From Sutterella wadsworthensis (GTDB lineage: Bacteria > Pseudomonadota > Gammaproteobacteria > Burkholderiales > Burkholderiaceae_F), in NCBI RefSeq assembly GCF_003315195.1, contig NZ_QNRV01000008.1:1-64000 (forward strand): a stretch of DNA of 64,000 nucleotides. Reading direction: 5' to 3'. The notes under the pieces were generated by a model. The model made no database searches. It saw only the letters and a list, made by a program, of their open reading frames with translations, and was not told where the DNA came from. Shown one piece after another: positions 17,871-26,447 of this stretch. Numbering within the stretch: position 1 is the stretch's first letter; the number at the start of each line of letters is the position of its first letter. Both the position numbers and the translations under genes were made by a program.

Positions 17871-17906
17871 AAAAAAAGCGGTCTCAACCGCAAGGGCAGA
17901 CCGCTT
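17871..17906 (-). terminator. Rho-independent terminator of the porin gene
   Basis: AAGCGGTCT (17876-17884) pairs with AGACCGCTT (17898-17906). On the minus strand the stem runs into seven T (17871-17877 on the complement). It is about 50 bases past the porin stop. Confidence 0.8.
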
Positions 17907-17952
17907 CCAAGAGATTAATGCTCTCAAAAATGAAGCCTTGAAGGCTTATCCA

Positions 17953-19068
17953 TCAGAACTTGTGCACGATGCCCGCGGTGAACTGATAAATATCTTCGGC
18001 AGCAGCGGGCTTCTGGGCCTCATAGGCGCTCGAATTGTTCGAATGGATCCAGCCGGCGGCCGTATAAAGCGTCGTGCGGCGGCTGAGCGAATACGTATAG
18101 CCGACGGCAGTCTGGCAGGTTTTCATCGAGATTGCGCTGTCGCGGCTCGCTTCGAAATCGCCGTACCCGAAAGAGGCCTTGAACGTACCGCCAAAGAGCG
18201 GCACATCTGCGCCGATGTTGACGCCGAAACCGTCAACGCCCGAATCCTGATGGAAGGTCGTCGTCTTCGCGGCATTCGCGTAGTTTTCGAAAATCTGTCC
18301 GTAGACAAAGAATTTTGCCCAGCCGGCGTTGTAGTTCGCGCCGAGGTTATAGGAGAACGCGTCGTCAAGCTGAGCTTCATCGGCTGCGGGCTGGGCATGG
18401 TTGATGCTTTCAATGCCGGCAGCGACCATCAGCGCTTCATTTTGATAACGCACGGCAGCGCTCAGCATGCGCTCAACGCTCGACTTCCCTTCGACGCCTT
18501 TATCGCCGTAGCTTTTCGTGTCGGAACCGAAGGAGTACTGCACCGTGGCGTCAAAGCCCGCCCATTTCGGGGTCGTGTAGGCGACGGCATTGTCAATAAA
18601 TTCGTAGCCGAGCGAAACGACCTGCAGATGGCCGCCGATATCGCCCCAGCCGCAGGAGAAGGGACTCACGACGTGCCCAAAGCGGGCGTAGGGGCCGTTG
18701 CCGCCCACCATGGAGCCCATACGGCCAAAGGACAGGTAGCCGAAGGTCCCGTCGAGAAAGAGCCGGGCATCTCGGCCGAAGAGCCGGCCGTTCTGCCCCA
18801 AAGAGCCCGTGTCGGTGCCAAAACCATTTTCAAGCACAAAGCCGACCTTAAGACCATTGGCGAGGGTTTCGGTGCCTTTGATGCCAAAGCGCGAACCGAT
18901 GTACTGTCCGGAAGTCATCTGCAGCGCTGCAGAATCCGAGCCGTCCGCGTTGGTGCGGTCCTGCCAGGTCAAGCCGTAGTCAAGAACGCCGTAAACCTCA
19001 ATGTCTGAAGCGGCGGCAGAGACGGCTGCGCAAAGGAGCGCGGCGGCGAGGAGGGTTTGCTTCTTCAT
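17953..19068 (-). CDS. Outer-membrane porin (betaproteobacterial general porin family)
   Basis: The 371-residue protein has a signal peptide (MKKQTLLAAALLCAAVSAAA) and a mature start SDIEVYGVLDYGLTW, the first barrel strand of betaproteobacterial trimeric porins. SRFGIKGTETLANGLKVGFV, the GRDARLFLDGTFGYLSFGRM strand and the final FTAGIVHKF match the family. The start at 19068 has AAGGA eight bases upstream. It lies downstream of, and on the same strand as, the Tat-exported reductase, but that gene has its own strong terminator in between. It may supply small substrates to the periplasm. It is distinct from the porin at 42953-44107. Confidence 0.9.
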   Translation of the reverse strand: MKKQTLLAAALLCAAVSAAASDIEVYGVLDYGLTWQDRTNADGSDSAALQMTSGQYIGSRFGIKGTETLANGLKVGFVLENGFGTDTGSLGQNGRLFGRDARLFLDGTFGYLSFGRMGSMVGGNGPYARFGHVVSPFSCGWGDIGGHLQVVSLGYEFIDNAVAYTTPKWAGFDATVQYSFGSDTKSYGDKGVEGKSSVERMLSAAVRYQNEALMVAAGIESINHAQPAADEAQLDDAFSYNLGANYNAGWAKFFVYGQIFENYANAAKTTTFHQDSGVDGFGVNIGADVPLFGGTFKASFGYGDFEASRDSAISMKTCQTAVGYTYSLSRRTTLYTAAGWIHSNNSSAYEAQKPAAAEDIYQFTAGIVHKF

Positions 19069-19166
19069 GAGCCTATTCCTTTTTTTCTGGAGACCCCCGG
19101 CCGCATGTCGCCATGAAGCTTTCGGGGGGCTGCGGTTTGTTGTTGAAAAGATGAGGAAAAAACACA

Positions 19167-19212
19167 AAAAAACACCCGTTCGAACGGCGCGAAGTCACGC
19201 TCGAACGAGTGC
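19167..19212 (-). terminator. Rho-independent terminator of the Tat-exported reductase
   Basis: On the minus strand CACTCGTTCGA (complement of 19202-19212) pairs with TCGAACGGGTG (complement of 19174-19184) with one mismatch. Seven T follow, complementary to the A run at 19167-19173. Confidence 0.8.
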
Positions 19213-19257
19213 TGGGAGCCGAGGCTTATGCAGGCTTAGGCCTCAATGCGGCATGCG

Positions 19258-21237
19258 TTAAGCCTTGGCGAGGTGCTTCCCGACGAGACGGCCGAAGGTG
19301 ACCGTGCGGCCGCAGGCCACGCCGGTAGCAAGGTTCGGGTAGGTGTTGGCGAAGAAGCCGCCCGAATCGTTGCCGATAACGTAGAGACCCGGAATGGGAT
19401 TGCCGTCGGTGTCGATCGCGTTCATCGTCGTGTCAATGCGGATGCCGTCCATCGTGCAGAGGATGTAGCCCGTGTTTTTGGCGCCGTAGAAGGGTGCCTT
19501 CGTAAGCGCAGCCAGACGGTGCGGTTCTTTGCCGTAGTCTTCGTCCTTGCCGTTTTGGGCGAGCGTGTTGTAGCGCTCGACCGTGGCTTTGAGCGTCTTT
19601 TCGGGGAGACCGAGCTTGCGGGCGAGCTCTTCAATCGTGTCGGCCTTCACTACAAAGCCTTTTTCAATCAGACCCGGGAGCATCTTTTCTGCGAAGACGC
19701 TCCAGAGAATGTTGGGATCAGCGCCGTTTTCAAAGGGGTGCACGCGCGAGCACCCGTGCATCTTGAACTGCTTGGTCTGTTCGGGCCAATTGGTGTCAAA
19801 GAGCGTGTAGTGGCAGTGCCCCTTCTGATATTCGTCAGCGTGAAGAATGTTTTCGTAGGTGCCCGATTCGTTGAAGAAGCGCTTGCCGTCAGCGTTAACC
19901 TTGAGCCAAGGCTGAGAGCCGATCCAGAAGAACCCCGAATCGCCCTTCTTGGCGGTTTCGGCGCCGGTCGGCTGATCAATACGCAGCGCGCAGCGGTCAA
20001 AGAGCATCGTCGAATGGGTTTCATCCATCGCCGCACCCGCCCAAAGGCAGGCACGAATGCCGTCACCGCGTGCGCCCGGCAGACCGCCGTTGCGGCCGAT
20101 GACGCGCAGATTCCAGGGCTGAAGGGCTTCGAGCATCTGGTAGTTCTGCGCGTAGCCGCCGGTGGCGACGACCACGCCCTTCTTGGCGATGTAGCGCACA
20201 AACTTGCCGTCGCCCGTTTCGGCGATGCAGCCCGTCACGCGGCCCGCCTGCTTTTCAAGCTTCACCATGCAGGTGTTGTAGTCAAAGCGGGCGCCGAGTT
20301 TCTTGGCGTAATCAACCAGCACGATGTTGCCGTTAAGCTTCTTGCCGTCTTCGGTCGTCTTGCCGGCCCAGCGAGGAGAGTGGCCGATGGCAAAGTGTTC
20401 GTAGCGGGTATGGTCGTCCTTGTCGCCTGATTCATGCCAGAGCTCGACGCCGCGTTCGGCGAGACGGTCGCCGTACCAGTCAACGACGGCGCCCGACTGC
20501 TCGCAGAAGACCTTGACGAGGTCCTGATTGATGTGGCCGGCCGCGTACTGGGTCATCATCGTCACGAAATCAAACTTATCGATCTTCGTGCCCCAGGCCT
20601 TTTGATAGCGGGAGTCGAGACCGCCCACGTCGCCGCGCACGCCGGTGCCCGTCGAGAAACGATCGATGCCGATCACCTTGGCGCCTTCTTCGGCAGCCGC
20701 GCAGACCGCAAAGAGACCGCCCGTGCCGCAGCCGACAACGAGCACATCGGTGGTATAGGTCGCGGTGATGCTCTTTTCAGCAATCTCAGGCGCCTTGCCG
20801 AGCCAATCGCCCGAATCCGCATCGGCATCGGCGCCGTTGGAGACGACTTCAACGGGGATTTCACCCTTGGCCTGCGCAATGCACTTGCCGGCGGCCTTCA
20901 TGACGGCATTCGACGTGATGGAAGCGCCCGAAACGACATCAATCTGAGCGGATTGGGCCGCCATGAGCGAAGTCTTGAGTCGTTCGGCAGCCGCCTGACC
21001 GATGGACGGGGTCTCGTGGGCAACATTGAGAACGACATCCGTGATGCGGTTTTCGTCAAAGGTCATCGTAACGACGATGTCGCCGATGCCGGCTGCCTTG
21101 GCCGAATAAGTGCCCGGGATATAAAGCCCCTTGGCAGGTTTGGCGGCCAGGGCGGCTGTGGAGACGGTCGAGACGGCCAGCGTCGCGCCGCCGGCAAGAC
21201 CCGTTCTCAGGAACGAACGACGAGAGAGATTCGACAT
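19258..21237 (-). CDS. Tat-exported FMN-binding/FAD-dependent reductase (flavocytochrome c-like)
   Basis: The 659-residue protein starts with a twin-arginine signal (SRRSFLRTGLAGGATLAVS). An FMN-binding domain follows with VVSGASITSNAVMKAA, the type of site that carries covalent FMN. The FAD-binding reductase domain begins at VLVVGCGTGGLFAVCAAAEE. No haem CxxCH is present. The usual fumarate-reductase active-site blocks (HHTxGG, GGVHGxNRxGGN) are replaced by CTMDGIRIDT and GGFFANTYPNLATGVACGR, so the electron acceptor is probably not fumarate. The start has AAGGAAG seven bases upstream. It is divergent from a MerR regulator that probably controls it. It is expected to act in the periplasm with electrons from a membrane quinol dehydrogenase. 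Confidence 0.85.
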   Translation of the reverse strand: MSNLSRRSFLRTGLAGGATLAVSTVSTAALAAKPAKGLYIPGTYSAKAAGIGDIVVTMTFDENRITDVVLNVAHETPSIGQAAAERLKTSLMAAQSAQIDVVSGASITSNAVMKAAGKCIAQAKGEIPVEVVSNGADADADSGDWLGKAPEIAEKSITATYTTDVLVVGCGTGGLFAVCAAAEEGAKVIGIDRFSTGTGVRGDVGGLDSRYQKAWGTKIDKFDFVTMMTQYAAGHINQDLVKVFCEQSGAVVDWYGDRLAERGVELWHESGDKDDHTRYEHFAIGHSPRWAGKTTEDGKKLNGNIVLVDYAKKLGARFDYNTCMVKLEKQAGRVTGCIAETGDGKFVRYIAKKGVVVATGGYAQNYQMLEALQPWNLRVIGRNGGLPGARGDGIRACLWAGAAMDETHSTMLFDRCALRIDQPTGAETAKKGDSGFFWIGSQPWLKVNADGKRFFNESGTYENILHADEYQKGHCHYTLFDTNWPEQTKQFKMHGCSRVHPFENGADPNILWSVFAEKMLPGLIEKGFVVKADTIEELARKLGLPEKTLKATVERYNTLAQNGKDEDYGKEPHRLAALTKAPFYGAKNTGYILCTMDGIRIDTTMNAIDTDGNPIPGLYVIGNDSGGFFANTYPNLATGVACGRTVTFGRLVGKHLAKA

Positions 21238-21422
21238 GTATCTTCCTTGATGCTTCAAATATTCGTGACCTCGAAAGGCCATCGGAGGTGTTCGCAGGGA
21301 ATGCGCGCTCGGCGCAGGACCGCGTCGGGTCTTCCACGGCCCAAAGCGGCTGGATGCACGCATGATGGGACTGCGAGTTGTACACAGGTCAAGCGGTAAA
21401 ATACCAAACGAGATCATCGAGT

Positions 21423-21441
21423 CGTTCGATACAATCGAACG
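21423..21441. promoter_or_regulatory. Perfect inverted repeat, probable MerR operator
   Basis: CGTTCGAT-ACA-ATCGAACG is an 8-bp perfect inverted repeat with a 3-base spacer in the 388-base gap between the divergent reductase and MerR genes. MerR proteins bind dyads of this size within promoters. A second imperfect dyad (TGACGGTGCACGTCA, 21446-21460) follows. I could not place matching -35/-10 boxes, so the link to the MerR gene rests on position. Confidence 0.5.
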
Positions 21442-21625
21442 TAGATGACGGTGCACGTCAGTCCAAAGACGGACGGAGGACAACAAGGAATCTCTTGAAT
21501 TTACTTAAAATATTGACGAACATGCGGCGATATGCTGCTCAATAGGGCGCTCGATCTGTAGACTTCGCACGCCGGAGCGCTTTTGGCCGCTAAATGTTCA
21601 GCTTTCCCGATGGAGACTATGCAAC

Positions 21626-22525
21626 ATGTCTGAAATCCCAAAGAAATCAAAGCCTATTTCAGTCAGACGGTATCGCATTGGGGACTACGCCCACTACATG
21701 GGGGTAGGGCGCGACTTTTTGAAGCATTATGAAAAATGCGGTCTCCTCAGTGCGGATCACCACGACAACGGCTACCGTCACTTTGGCTTTGAACAGTCGA
21801 GTCTCATTTTGGAATGCATGCGGCTGCGCAACTGCGGCTATACCGTCCGTGAAATGGGCGGCATGCTTCGTGATTTGTCGGGCGTGGAAGTGCGCCAATC
21901 CCTGCATGAGGCGAGGGAAGCACTCGAAAAGCGCATCAAACACACGCAGGCGATTGCGGCAGAAATCGAGCGCCTTGAGGAATGGTTCGATATCCGGCAG
22001 AGCCAGCCCGAAGATTGGGAGGTCACTTCAGCTGAAGGGCGTTACTATCTGCCGCACGCCAACGGATCCCAGTTTCTCGAGGATGAGCGGATCTATGAAA
22101 TTCTGCCGCAGTGGCTCGACTGGCTCTCGGTTGTAAAGTCTTCGCTTAAGTTCAATGCGCCCGATCAGGCTGGCAACGGTTTTTCATATCAATGGGGGCT
22201 TTCCGTTGAGGCGTCAAAAGCAGAGCGCTGCGGCATACCGATCAACGGTGCTGTTCAATTCATACCGCCCGAGAAGGTGTTCGTCTATCACTTCGGCGGT
22301 CTTGGCCGGCTTAAGGTTCTCGAACGCCTTGCCAACGGCACTCATCCGCTCTTTGAAGTGCTTCAATCGCTCAATCTCCGTATCACGGGCGACTGCTTCA
22401 TGAATATCTTTATGACGGCAAACCGCAAAGCGGGCGGCGAAGGCTACGGAGTATTTCGAATTCCAGTGGAGCCGAAAGCATCGCCTGACGCAAAGTCGAT
22501 CGGCGAAATGAAATGCGTCATTTAA
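21626..22525 (+). CDS. MerR-family regulator with large effector domain
   Basis: The 299-residue protein has an N-terminal winged helix (YRIGDYAHYMGVGRDFLKHY, then YEKCGLLSADHHDNGYRHF) and the MerR dimerisation coiled coil (about residues 90-125). The C-terminal domain of ~160 residues (YYLPHANGS... GYGVFRIPVEP) resembles GyrI-like ligand-binding folds in drug- or metabolite-responsive members. No metal-binding cysteine cluster is seen, so it more likely senses an organic compound. The start has GGAGA. It is divergent from the Tat-exported reductase, with a dyad in between, and plausibly induces that gene when its substrate is present. Confidence 0.8.
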   Translation: MSEIPKKSKPISVRRYRIGDYAHYMGVGRDFLKHYEKCGLLSADHHDNGYRHFGFEQSSLILECMRLRNCGYTVREMGGMLRDLSGVEVRQSLHEAREALEKRIKHTQAIAAEIERLEEWFDIRQSQPEDWEVTSAEGRYYLPHANGSQFLEDERIYEILPQWLDWLSVVKSSLKFNAPDQAGNGFSYQWGLSVEASKAERCGIPINGAVQFIPPEKVFVYHFGGLGRLKVLERLANGTHPLFEVLQSLNLRITGDCFMNIFMTANRKAGGEGYGVFRIPVEPKASPDAKSIGEMKCVI

Positions 22526-22584
22526 AGCATTCCCTGCAGTGAAAGCCGCTCATTAGTAATGAGTGCATTAAAACGCAGCAATCC

Positions 22585-23694
22585 TCACACCGTCTCCAAA
22601 GGCGGGTATTCGTGCAGGTCACTCTTTAAGAGCGCCATCAATCGGCTGTTAATGAAAAGTTTTTCTCGGCCTGCCGCAGCGGAGTGCAGAATGCCGGCTT
22701 GAGTGAGTAAATTGAGGTATTTCATTGCGGTCTGCCGTTTTGCAATACCTGCCTCAGTCAATGCGGCAATTCGACAGCAGGGACGCATAAAAATGATTTG
22801 CACTAACTCAGGCGAATAAACGCCTTTGAGCAAAGGACTCGCTTCTATAAAACAGGTTGTCTCGCGCTTTAACCTGGTAATAGCTTCAGCTTTTAGGCAG
22901 GTCCAAAGAGCGGTCTCTTCAACAGCCTGAAGCATGAAAAGAATCCAGTCCTCCCAAGCCCCTTCTTTTGTGACGTTGAGAAGAGCGGCATAGTATTTGA
23001 GTTTATGCCGGATGATATATCTTGACAAATACAGAACAGGCTGGCTGAGAAGCCCGCTCTCAGCTAAATAGAGAATATTCAGGATCCGCCCCGTACGGCC
23101 GTTCCCGTCCGAAAAAGGATGAATGGCTTCGAACTGATAGTGCGCAATCGCCATTTTGACCAGCGGATCCATTTCGCTTGGTGAATGCAGGAATTCGACA
23201 AGGTTGTGCAATTTTTCCAAAATAAGCGCTTCTCCAGCGGGCGGCGTATAAATTACCTGACCGGAAGAAGCTGACGCAATGCAGGTTCCGTTAAGTTTTC
23301 TTACGGACACCTTTGAGCCGCGCAGCGTTCTTGAGACGGCAGTCATCGTCCGCAAAGAAAGCGGACAACGCTTCAGACTGTCCATTCCTTTCCAAAGTGC
23401 CTGCCGATACCGCAGCACCTCTTTGGCGGCATCATCTGCCTGCGAGTCTGCATCTAGATACTTGAACAGGTTGTCCGTCGCCGCAGCGATATTTTCAATT
23501 ACGCTTGAAGCTTGGGCTTCCAGAACAGGAATAATTTGGACAAAGATCTCCTTCTCTGGGAGAAGCCTCACCGTCTGATGAAGGCGCTCTAGAGCCACGC
23601 GGGATTGGGTTGTCTGGCGGAAGATCTTTGCCGTCTCCCTAAATGGAGGCGGAAGCTCCGGAAGATTGTTATAGGGGCTGGCAGGTTTCCACAT
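22585..23694 (-). CDS. Fic-domain protein AMPylator with winged-helix C-terminus
   Basis: The 369-residue protein aligns in layout with Shewanella SoFic. An N-terminal autoinhibitory helix has SSVIEN (Glu at residue 67). The Fic core has HPFSDGNGRTGR with catalytic His192. A C-terminal winged-helix-like region follows (AALTEAGIAKRQTAMKYLNL, then LLTQAGILHS). Fic enzymes transfer AMP from ATP to hydroxyl side chains of target proteins; the inhibitory Glu is present, so activity is probably self-restrained. The start at 23694 (MWKPASPYNNLP) matches the family; an upstream ATG at 23763 is possible. A perfect 15-bp palindrome lies 86-116 bases upstream of the chosen start, and the wHTH could bind it. 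It is convergent with the merR gene. Confidence 0.85.
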   Translation of the reverse strand: MWKPASPYNNLPELPPPFRETAKIFRQTTQSRVALERLHQTVRLLPEKEIFVQIIPVLEAQASSVIENIAAATDNLFKYLDADSQADDAAKEVLRYRQALWKGMDSLKRCPLSLRTMTAVSRTLRGSKVSVRKLNGTCIASASSGQVIYTPPAGEALILEKLHNLVEFLHSPSEMDPLVKMAIAHYQFEAIHPFSDGNGRTGRILNILYLAESGLLSQPVLYLSRYIIRHKLKYYAALLNVTKEGAWEDWILFMLQAVEETALWTCLKAEAITRLKRETTCFIEASPLLKGVYSPELVQIIFMRPCCRIAALTEAGIAKRQTAMKYLNLLTQAGILHSAAAGREKLFINSRLMALLKSDLHEYPPLETV

Positions 23695-23779
23695 GGCAGT
23701 TTGATGTTTAAAAAGGATCAGACCTTCGACAAGAGGCCTTTTATATGTCGAAAATTGGAGCATCCATGAACATATCCGC

Positions 23780-23848
23780 GGTCATCTGTCGATGCCATCG
23801 ACAGATGACCGGCAATCTGTCGAAAAAAACGCAAATCATCGACAGGTC
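23780..23848. promoter_or_regulatory. Perfect 31-base palindrome plus further half-sites upstream of fic
   Basis: GGTCATCTGTCGATG (23780-23794) and CATCGACAGATGACC (23796-23810) are exact inverted repeats around one base. Two more copies of the core follow: ATCTGTCGA near 23815 and TCATCGACAGGT near 23837. The cluster sits just upstream of fic and is too symmetric for chance. It is not a terminator because no T run follows. It is most likely an operator, possibly for the Fic protein's own winged helix. Confidence 0.6.
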
Positions 23849-23904
23849 GTTCAAAGCGGAGCGGCTTACCGGATGCCGTCAATCCTGATCGTGCATCGAT
23901 GTCA

Positions 23905-24585
23905 TTATGCAATTGGCGCTTCGTCGCAGCAGCATGTCAGCACATGACTCGAACAATTCGCGGCGCGGATTTCGAAGAGAGGGCAATGGCAGAGAGCCGC
24001 TGCAATGCGCTGGTCGTTACCGCCCGGCATCTTTTCACTGCCGCTCATAGAAGTATTGTTCATTAAACCGGAGGAATTGTTCAAAAGCTTTGAGAGAGAA
24101 CAGCGTTTAGACACAATAAAGACATAATGCTCATGCCGAATAGAACTTCGAATGGCCGACGGTATGACTGCCAGCTGTCCCTCTCTAATATTGGCTTTGG
24201 TCTTCTCAAACGCCGCGAGACGGCCCGATCGTTCTCGAATGACTCGTTCAGCCTGTTTTTCATCGCCAAAGAATGAGCCTGCCCGGAATAATACTGTTTG
24301 AGCAGAGCCTCGCACATCAAAGCGCTTAACGGTTATGCCTTCGGCATCAAGCCGTTCTTTTGCCGCATCCGGATTGAATCCCCTTTAATCATTGAGCTCC
24401 AATACGAGCATGCATCCGCCTTATAAGACGGCATCAGCACTTACGCGGGCTTATTAAGAACAAGCAGCGCATTCCAAATGCTTCTCCGCCGAATGCAAAA
24501 GTTCAATTGCAGGCACTCCGCCGCTCTATCGCCGATGATGAGAGCATTTTCAATTCGGGGCAATGGGATGAATGGATTCCCCATA
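23905..24585 (-). pseudogene. Decayed periplasmic binding-protein gene (iron/cobalamin-chelate type), tentative
   Basis: Directly behind the YddA-type gene a ribosome-binding site (AAAGGAG) overlaps that gene's stop and leads to a short frame (MGNPFIPLPRIENALIIGDR) that soon breaks. Further on, a second frame reads NPDAAKERLDAEGITVKRFD, then RAGSFFGDEKQAERVIRER and SGRLAAFEKTKANI. This is the layout of the hinge helix and second lobe of helical-backbone metal-chelate binding proteins (FepB/BtuF type). An in-frame stop lies at 24385-24387 and the frame changes at least once. The whole resembles a binding-protein gene destroyed by frameshifts and stops. Family assignment is by eye only. Confidence 0.4.
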
Positions 24586-24588
24586 ACA

Positions 24589-26280
24589 TTATTCTCCTTT
24601 GAGCTGAATGATTTGATCAGCCAGCGGATACAGAAATGCCTGATGCGTGACGAGCACGATGACGGTATGAGGAAGCTCTTTGCCAAGCAGTTCAATCATT
24701 TCACGTGCGTTGACCGGATCCAGCCCGCTGGTCATCTCATCGAGGAGCAGAACATCGGGCTTCGCAATCAGCGCGCGCAGCAGCGAAAGCCGCTGAACCT
24801 CACCGCCCGAGAGTACGGTTGACCAGTCCGCGCTTTCGCGGAGCTTATCCGTCAGATGCGTGAGGCGGGCTTTGGAAAGGAGCGCTGCGGCCCTTTCGTC
24901 GGTGAGTTCATCGGGGGCTTTAGGATAGGCCAGCGCATCAAACAGTTCGCCTTTGGGGAGATAGGGGGTTTGAGGCATCCAAAGCACGCTGCCGCCGCAG
25001 CGGATACAGCCCGTGAAGCTCTCTGAAAAGCCCGCAAGCACGCGCAGCAGCGTGGTTTTGCCGATGCCAGAGGGGCCGGCAATAATGGCGAGGGACCCCG
25101 GCTTCAGGCTGAAGGAAACAGGAATCTCAGCATTCAGGGCGGCAGCCTTCCCGCGCGGAATTTTGAGGAGGATATCCGCAGAAAGGCCATCAGAACGCTT
25201 GCTGTCTGCGCTGTTGTGCGCTTGAATTTGCCGGCGAGTGTGATCTGCCTGCGTCAGTCCGGACTCCAAACGCTCCAGACGCTCATAAGCAGCGGCGAGT
25301 GCTGCCAGCTCTTCGTAGGACATGATGATCCATGAAAGTGACCTTGCAACATCATTAAAGGCTCCGCGTATTTGCATTAAGCCGCCGAGCTGGATTACTC
25401 CGGCCAAAAAACTCGGCAGCGCAAAGAAGATCGGAGCGAGATGCGTGAATTGGCCGATGCCGACGGTAAAGAGATTGAGATCTCTTTTGCGCTTAACCAA
25501 AGCAATCAAGACACGCAAAAGCTGATGGAAGCGCTCGGAAAGACTGGCCTCTTCGACAGACTCTGCATGTGCGCCGGCGATGGCATCGGCATGACGGCGC
25601 TTCTCCATAAGCGCAGCGCGCAGGTTGGCTTCCATATGCTGAGCATTGATGTTGAGCGGTTTGAGCTTTCGGCCGATGAGATGCGTCAGTCCGGAAGCGA
25701 CAAACGTATAGAGAACGCAGACCCAGAACATGTAGCCCGGGATCGTGAAGCCCCACACTTCGGCCGAGCCCGAGAGCTGCCAGAGGATGACGGAAAAGCT
25801 TCCGACCGTCAGCAGCGAATCGTAGAGACTGACGGCAAGGCTGACGGATAAGCTGACGACAAGACGGACGTCTTCAGCGATGCGTTGGTCGGGGTTATCA
25901 GGTTCTTCACCGCTCTCGCGAAGCAGGTAATGAGCGCTTTGCGGTGAAAGCCAGCGTTTGAAGAAAACTTCGGTCAGGTCGCGGCGCAGCGCAAGCATCA
26001 GCCGATCTTTGATGTAGCCCGCCCAGACTAAAAGGATGATGATGGCCGCAGCCAGACCGATGAAATAAAAGAGTTCGCGAAAGATCGCTGCTTTATTCAC
26101 CGCCTGGAGCGCATTGAAGAACCGGCCGTTCCAATCGTTGTAGAGAACAGCCAGCTTAATGTTGACTGCATAGGCGGCAAGCACAAGAGCAGCCAGCGCC
26201 CAGATTCGCCATTGAGTACGGCTGAAAAGACGGGCAGCGATCAGGCGGCGCAGGCCATTGGGCGCTATGGGTGTCCGCAT
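24589..26280 (-). CDS. Second SbmA/YddA-type ABC transporter (membrane domain fused to ATPase)
   Basis: The 563-residue product has the same build as the protein at 12742-14412. The membrane half (VNIKLAVLYNDWNGRFFNAL, GEEPDNPDQRIAED) is followed by an ATPase with Walker A GPSGIGKTT near 401, LSGGEVQRL and Walker B VLLLDEMTSGLD. Both copies also share PYLPKG after the Q-loop region. It follows a haem/siderophore-type TonB receptor on the same strand with a 167-base gap and precedes a broken binding-protein gene. The arrangement suggests a Fur-controlled uptake module in which this protein carries the chelate across the inner membrane. Export cannot be excluded from sequence. No strong ribosome-binding site is seen at the start. 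Confidence 0.8.
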   Translation of the reverse strand: MRTPIAPNGLRRLIAARLFSRTQWRIWALAALVLAAYAVNIKLAVLYNDWNGRFFNALQAVNKAAIFRELFYFIGLAAAIIILLVWAGYIKDRLMLALRRDLTEVFFKRWLSPQSAHYLLRESGEEPDNPDQRIAEDVRLVVSLSVSLAVSLYDSLLTVGSFSVILWQLSGSAEVWGFTIPGYMFWVCVLYTFVASGLTHLIGRKLKPLNINAQHMEANLRAALMEKRRHADAIAGAHAESVEEASLSERFHQLLRVLIALVKRKRDLNLFTVGIGQFTHLAPIFFALPSFLAGVIQLGGLMQIRGAFNDVARSLSWIIMSYEELAALAAAYERLERLESGLTQADHTRRQIQAHNSADSKRSDGLSADILLKIPRGKAAALNAEIPVSFSLKPGSLAIIAGPSGIGKTTLLRVLAGFSESFTGCIRCGGSVLWMPQTPYLPKGELFDALAYPKAPDELTDERAAALLSKARLTHLTDKLRESADWSTVLSGGEVQRLSLLRALIAKPDVLLLDEMTSGLDPVNAREMIELLGKELPHTVIVLVTHQAFLYPLADQIIQLKGE

Positions 26281-26447
26281 GTCAGCGAATTAATAGAGGT
26301 TAATGCCGAACAGGTCTGCCGCAAAGTCGACACCGATGTGAGGCATGCGGCAGGAACCGTCAAAAGGCGATCGGCTCATCGGAGGCATCGGAGGAAGCGG
26401 AGCATGGCTTTGCTCATCCGAGGAGTCGATCGCGCATTGGAAAGTGC

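Noticed and set aside
17833-19008. Long plus-strand open frame opposite the porin gene
   Set aside because: Arg/Ala/Gly-rich, no ribosome-binding site, and it mirrors the porin codons. The porin has a signal peptide and family motifs.
20434-21399. Plus-strand open frame opposite the Tat-exported reductase
   Set aside because: Antisense shadow. Sequence is Gly/Arg/Asp rich without a domain, and the reductase is well supported.
23780-23848. Start of a CRISPR array
   Set aside because: The repeats are inverted half-sites at uneven spacing and not regularly spaced direct repeats. No cas gene is near.
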